The notes under the pieces were generated by a model that was not told the origin of the DNA, made no database searches, and worked only from the letters and a program-made list of their open reading frames with translations. A DNA stretch of 35,169 nt from Actinomycetes bacterium (GTDB lineage: Bacteria; Actinomycetota; Actinomycetes; Mycobacteriales; Mycobacteriaceae). Shown piece after piece: positions 32,082 to 35,169 of this stretch. The DNA lies in contig JAEWRC010000173.1 of assembly GCA_023460175.1 (NCBI GenBank), forward strand, positions 1 to 35,169. Reading direction: 5' to 3'. Position 1 is the first letter of the stretch, and the number at the start of each line of letters is the position of its first letter. A program made the position numbers and the translations under genes.

Positions 32082-33326
32082 TCATGACGGATCGACGAAG
32101 CGGCGCCGGTAGTCCCCGAACCGCTCGGCGGCCGCTGCGGTGTCCAGGCCGAGGGCGCCCGGGTCGTGGCTGACCCCGCCGTGGCGGCCGCGGGGATGCT
32201 CGGCGAGGAAAGCGCGCATCGCCGCGCGGACGCCGTCGTCGAACGGCTGCTCGGCACGTTCGTAGATGGCCCGGATGGTGCCCTCCTCGTCGGCCATGAA
32301 GTCGTCGAACCGGATGTCGATGGACTGCGGCGGCGGTAGCGCGTCGCGGTCGCGCACGCAGCCGTCGAGCAGATCGCCGATGCGGCCCAACCAGTGCCGG
32401 GTCAGGGTGGCCGGGTCGGGCCGCACGGTCGACATCCGGGCGGCGTAACAGATCATCGTCAGCATCGACGTCGTCACCTCGACGGGATCGCGATGCGTGA
32501 CAACGAAAGTGGCTTCCGGGAAGGTCGCGGCCAGGGTGGGGAACTGCTCGAGGTGCTGCGGGGACTTGAGCACCCACCGGCGGCCGCCGCGCAGCCATTG
32601 CAGCGCCTGCAGGGTGCGCTTGAGGTACGCGTACGACGGGACCTGATCGTGTTGCTTGTAGTAGGCGGCGAAACTCGGCACGTAATAGGTGGTTTCGAAC
32701 AGCATGCCGGCAATGTCGTTGGCCAGCAGCTGGATTTCCTCGTGCGCGTGCTCGACGGTCATGTCGTGCATCCGGCGGAAGTCCGGCATCGAGGTGTGCA
32801 CCAGGTCCAGCCCCGCGGCGCAGCGTTGCCGGCGCGGCTCGGGATCGTCGGGCTCGGGCGTCGGGAACGGTTCCAGGCTCTCCCAGTACGGCAGGTGCCG
32901 CAGCGCGGGATCGGCGGCCAGCAGGTTGTGCAGATGCGTGGTGCCGGTGCGGGGCAGTCCGCAGATGATGATCGGGCGTTCGATCGCGATGTCCTCGATC
33001 TCGGGGTGCTGCTGGATCAGCGCCTCGAGGCGGAGGCGGTTGACCAGGTTGCCCACCAACTGCTCGAAGGCGATCGCGGTGCCCGCCTCGGACAGGCCCG
33101 CCTCCTCCCGCAGGGCGGTGCACAGCACGTCGAGGCGCGCACGGAATCCTTGGTCACCCCAGTCCTGCAGCCCGGTGCGCTCGACGGCAGTCGCGCACAG
33201 CGCCTCCGGGTCGAGCAGCAGGGCGGCGCCGTAGACGGCCAGCCCGTCGCGGATCGGTTGCGCGGCTTCGGGATACACCGGGTCGGCGAGGTCGGTGAAC
33301 CGGATCGGTGCCGGCAGGGTGGTCAT
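32082..33326 (-). CDS. Sulfotransferase family protein
   Basis: 414 residues from the ATG at 33326. The PAPS 5'-phosphosulfate loop GLPRTGTTHLHNLL (about 120-135) and 3'-phosphate motif THRDPVEVTTSML are clear. This Sulfotransfer_3-like group is common in mycobacteria; substrates may be lipids, sterols or xenobiotics, but none is shown here. ATGA overlap with the DUF1214 gene upstream indicates coupled translation. The longer open frame to 34175 is a shadow of the neighbour. Confidence 0.88.
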   Translation of the reverse strand: MTTLPAPIRFTDLADPVYPEAAQPIRDGLAVYGAALLLDPEALCATAVERTGLQDWGDQGFRARLDVLCTALREEAGLSEAGTAIAFEQLVGNLVNRLRLEALIQQHPEIEDIAIERPIIICGLPRTGTTHLHNLLAADPALRHLPYWESLEPFPTPEPDDPEPRRQRCAAGLDLVHTSMPDFRRMHDMTVEHAHEEIQLLANDIAGMLFETTYYVPSFAAYYKQHDQVPSYAYLKRTLQALQWLRGGRRWVLKSPQHLEQFPTLAATFPEATFVVTHRDPVEVTTSMLTMICYAARMSTVRPDPATLTRHWLGRIGDLLDGCVRDRDALPPPQSIDIRFDDFMADEEGTIRAIYERAEQPFDDGVRAAMRAFLAEHPRGRHGGVSHDPGALGLDTAAAAERFGDYRRRFVDPS

Positions 33327-34390
33327 CGAGCCGCCTGGTCGAGGGTGACGACGCGGCACTGTGGGCGCGGCGGAGTCTGCTCGGGCAGGAACCAGCGCAG
33401 CCAGATCAGCCCGGTCTCCCGTCCCGCGGTGGATACCCAGTTGGGGTGTCCCGGATCGCGGTCGCTGACGACGATCTCCCACGACCCGTCGGGTTCGTAG
33501 GTGACGTGCGCGCCGTTGATGGTCACGCGTTCGTAGGTGTAGTCGAAGGTGTGCAGGAAGGGGTTCCACAGGCACAGGTTCCAGAACACACACTCCGGGG
33601 AGGTGCCCGTCACCACCAGAGCCTGATCGGGTTGCAGTTCGTAGGCGCCCATCGCGTAGGCGGCGTCGGCGGCCGACCAGCCGTAGGCGTGTTCGGGCAC
33701 CGGGAACGGCTCGTGGATCTCGTTGGGCGGCCCGATCCGGCTGGGCAGGAAGGAAACCTGTTCGCGCAGCCAGGTTTTCGCCGAGTGCAGGCGACGGGTC
33801 AGGTCCTCGGCGCTGTCGCGACGGCGCGCCGGTGGGTCCAGCGCCTCGATCTTCCACTCGGGTCGCCTCCCGGTCCCCGGTTCGGTGAGATAGTCGCGGG
33901 TGAGGGCGAATTCGGCGTCGGGGTCCAGCTTCAGCCAGGTGCCGCCCTGCGGCTGCGGGCTCAGCATGAACTCGAAGTTGCCGTCGGCGTCGAACTCCAG
34001 GGTGCGGTCGTTCATGGTGCCGACGATGCGGTTGCTGTACTGCCCACCGCCGGGGCCGCCGTAGACCGTCATCGACAGGTAGACGGCGTCGCCGCGGTTG
34101 CCGGTGACGCGGTAGGTGCGGGCCGGGTCCAAGGGCGCGAGTTGGTAGAAGGCGTCCGAATTGTCGCCGCCCCACTTGAGATACGGCCCGATGACGTCGG
34201 TGAGGATGGGGTTGTCGCGGTCGCCCCAGACGTAGGCGTCGACCGTGACGCGCAGCAGGCTGAAGGTCAGGCGGTAGCCGTCGAGCAGATCGGGTTCGCT
34301 CAGCGGCGGGTCGGCGGTGAGCAGTTTCTGCTCGATGGCCCGTAGTTCGTCGAGCAGTTCGTTGAACGCGGTCGACAGTGCTTCGGTCAT
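33323..34390 (-). CDS. DUF1214-family protein
   Basis: 355 residues from the ATG at 34390. Mostly beta, with YRVTGNRGDAVYLSMTVYGG and C-terminal WVSTAGRETGLIWLRWF, the pattern of DUF1214 proteins in mycobacteria, which often sit beside sulfotransferase genes. No catalytic motif is recognised. Both ends overlap neighbours by four bases (tetR before, sulfotransferase after), so the three genes form a tight operon. Confidence 0.85.
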   Translation of the reverse strand: MTEALSTAFNELLDELRAIEQKLLTADPPLSEPDLLDGYRLTFSLLRVTVDAYVWGDRDNPILTDVIGPYLKWGGDNSDAFYQLAPLDPARTYRVTGNRGDAVYLSMTVYGGPGGGQYSNRIVGTMNDRTLEFDADGNFEFMLSPQPQGGTWLKLDPDAEFALTRDYLTEPGTGRRPEWKIEALDPPARRRDSAEDLTRRLHSAKTWLREQVSFLPSRIGPPNEIHEPFPVPEHAYGWSAADAAYAMGAYELQPDQALVVTGTSPECVFWNLCLWNPFLHTFDYTYERVTINGAHVTYEPDGSWEIVVSDRDPGHPNWVSTAGRETGLIWLRWFLPEQTPPRPQCRVVTLDQAAR

Positions 34391-35001
34391 CGGTGGTCCT
34401 GCTTTCGGGTCGGGGTGGCGCGGATACCTTGAATCACCAGGGCGCACAGGCGTTCCGCGAGGTCGTGGGCGGCGGGGCCGCCGAGTTGGGCGTGGTAGAA
34501 GGTGGTCCCGATGAGGACCTGATAGAACGTGCCGACGTCGACGTCGGGGGCCACGGCGCCCTGTTCGATGCCGCCGCGCACGAGGCTCCGGAAGCCGGTG
34601 AGGGTTCGCTCGTCGAGCAGTTGCTGGGTGCGGATGTGCAGGTCCGGGGTGCGGTGGCGCTCGGTGAGGATACCCAGCGCGGCGGCCTCGACGACGGGGT
34701 CGTTCCAGAATGCCAGCGCGGCGGTGACGAAGGTGTGCAGGTCGGTGTCGAAATCCCCGGTTTGGGGCGGGAATTCGGTGGGTGGCGGCTCGCCGAAGGC
34801 GGCGTCGAACACGACGTGCGCCTTGGACGGCCAGCGCCGGTACACGGTCGGGCGACTGACACCGGCGGCCTTGGCGATCGATTCGATGCTGAGTTGGTCG
34901 TAGCCGTCCTCGGCGAGCAGGCGTCGGGTGGCGGCCATGATGTCGCGGTCGGTGCGCGGGTCACGGGGGCGGCCCCGGGCGGCGGACTCATCGACGGTCA
35001 C
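34387..35001 (-). CDS. TetR-family regulator, first gene of the sulfotransferase operon
   Basis: 204 residues from a GTG at 35001. Helix-turn-helix: LSIESIAKAAGVSRPTVYRRW and SKAHVV. The C-terminal domain is of the TetR_C type with LTGFRSLVRGGIEQGAV. The stop overlaps the DUF1214 start (ATGA). A dyad at 35011-35025 just upstream is a likely autoregulatory site. There is almost no leader: a TATAAA (35010-35005) lies 3 bases before the GTG, so the message may be leaderless. Confidence 0.88.
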   Translation of the reverse strand: MTVDESAARGRPRDPRTDRDIMAATRRLLAEDGYDQLSIESIAKAAGVSRPTVYRRWPSKAHVVFDAAFGEPPPTEFPPQTGDFDTDLHTFVTAALAFWNDPVVEAAALGILTERHRTPDLHIRTQQLLDERTLTGFRSLVRGGIEQGAVAPDVDVGTFYQVLIGTTFYHAQLGGPAAHDLAERLCALVIQGIRATPTRKQDHR

Positions 35002-35010
35002 CTTTTTATA

Positions 35011-35025
35011 GTTACACGGCGTAAC
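35011..35025. promoter_or_regulatory. Candidate TetR operator and promoter
   Basis: GTTAC-ACGGC-GTAAC is an inverted repeat of the TTACACnGnGTAA type often bound by TetR proteins. It abuts a TATAAA-like -10 on the minus strand. Repressor binding here would block the tetR-DUF1214-sulfotransferase operon. Confidence 0.6.
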
Positions 35026-35057
35026 GTAAATGCGCCGGGGTTGGAGGTTCCCCAGTT

Positions 35058-35169
35058 TGAGTGGACACCTGAGATAGCGGGACGGTGTCCTGCTGGAAGG
35101 ATGTCGACATGTCGCGGACGCGTCGGTCGTTCACACCGGAGTTCAAGGTGGAGGCTGCTCGTCGGGTGA
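35058..35169 (+). mobile_element. IS3-type insertion sequence, left edge (cut by window)
   Basis: A terminal-repeat-like TGAGTGGACACC at 35058 is followed after about 40 bp by a transposase orfA start. IS3-family ends often contain such TGGACAC motifs. Only the left edge is in the window, so the exact end, the right repeat and the target duplication cannot be checked. Confidence 0.65.
35109..35169 (+). CDS. IS3-family transposase OrfA, N-terminal 20 residues
   Basis: ATG at 35109 with GGAAGG 8 bases upstream. The peptide begins MSRTRRSFTPEFKVEAARRV, the usual start of an IS3 OrfA helix-turn-helix protein (TPEFKxEAxRxV). Truncated by the window end; orfB and the frameshift site would lie beyond. 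Confidence 0.8.
   Translation, partial: MSRTRRSFTPEFKVEAARRV

Overview
The window looks like chromosome of a fast-growing mycobacterium (Mycolicibacterium/Mycobacterium group). The evidence is very high G+C, frequent GTG starts, an LpqH (19 kDa antigen) lipoprotein family, a PepA/Mtb32A-like secreted protease, a WS/DGAT acyltransferase, a P450, and the LigC / Prim-PolC repair pair. No tRNA, rRNA, CRISPR or phage structural gene was seen.

Layout. 1-4517: end of a secreted-type hypothetical, a membrane protein with an acidic repeat tail, a TetR regulator divergent from a DapB-fold dehydrogenase, and a PepA-like protease. 4514-6510: Prim-PolC and the 3' part of the ATP-dependent DNA ligase gene ligC. 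6511-20493: a 13,983-bp mobile element. 20494-20601: the missing 5' end of ligC, including its active-site KWDG motif. 20745-27918: MBL-fold protein, GluQRS, an amino-acid-type ABC importer (binding protein fused to permease, plus ATPase), a P450, Tgt and a HAD hydrolase. 28004-29729: three LpqH-family lipoproteins. 29797-35001: NUDIX, WS/DGAT, VOC protein, and a TetR / DUF1214 / sulfotransferase operon. 35058 to the end: the left edge of an IS3-type insertion sequence.

The main discovery is the element. It splits ligC between the F and R codons of the KWDGFR motif, and the two halves rejoin in frame without losing or duplicating a base. Its left end has two overlapping tyrosine-recombinase genes arranged like tnpA-tnpB of Tn554. 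The third gene of that operon, 4 bp after tnpB, is a complete LigC-type ligase. The element therefore knocks out the host ligase at its catalytic site and brings an intact relative in the slot where Tn554 has tnpC. This could be functional replacement of the broken gene, a ligase recruited to the transposition machinery, or both. The ends carry an imperfect 12-bp inverted repeat plus about 5 extra bases on the left only.

The element's cargo (11425-20189) is a redox gene set: two close SDR paralogs, three NADPH:F420-reductase-like Rossmann proteins, two NTF2/SnoaL-like proteins, one extended SDR, one LLM (F420-type) oxidoreductase, one ABM-like protein, and MarR and TetR regulators. The (NTF2-like + reductase-like) pair occurs twice. 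Both copies keep a decayed marR 5' end in the spacer, so a divergent marR/reductase unit seems to have been copied and remodelled. A role in xenobiotic or electrophile stress is inferred, not shown.
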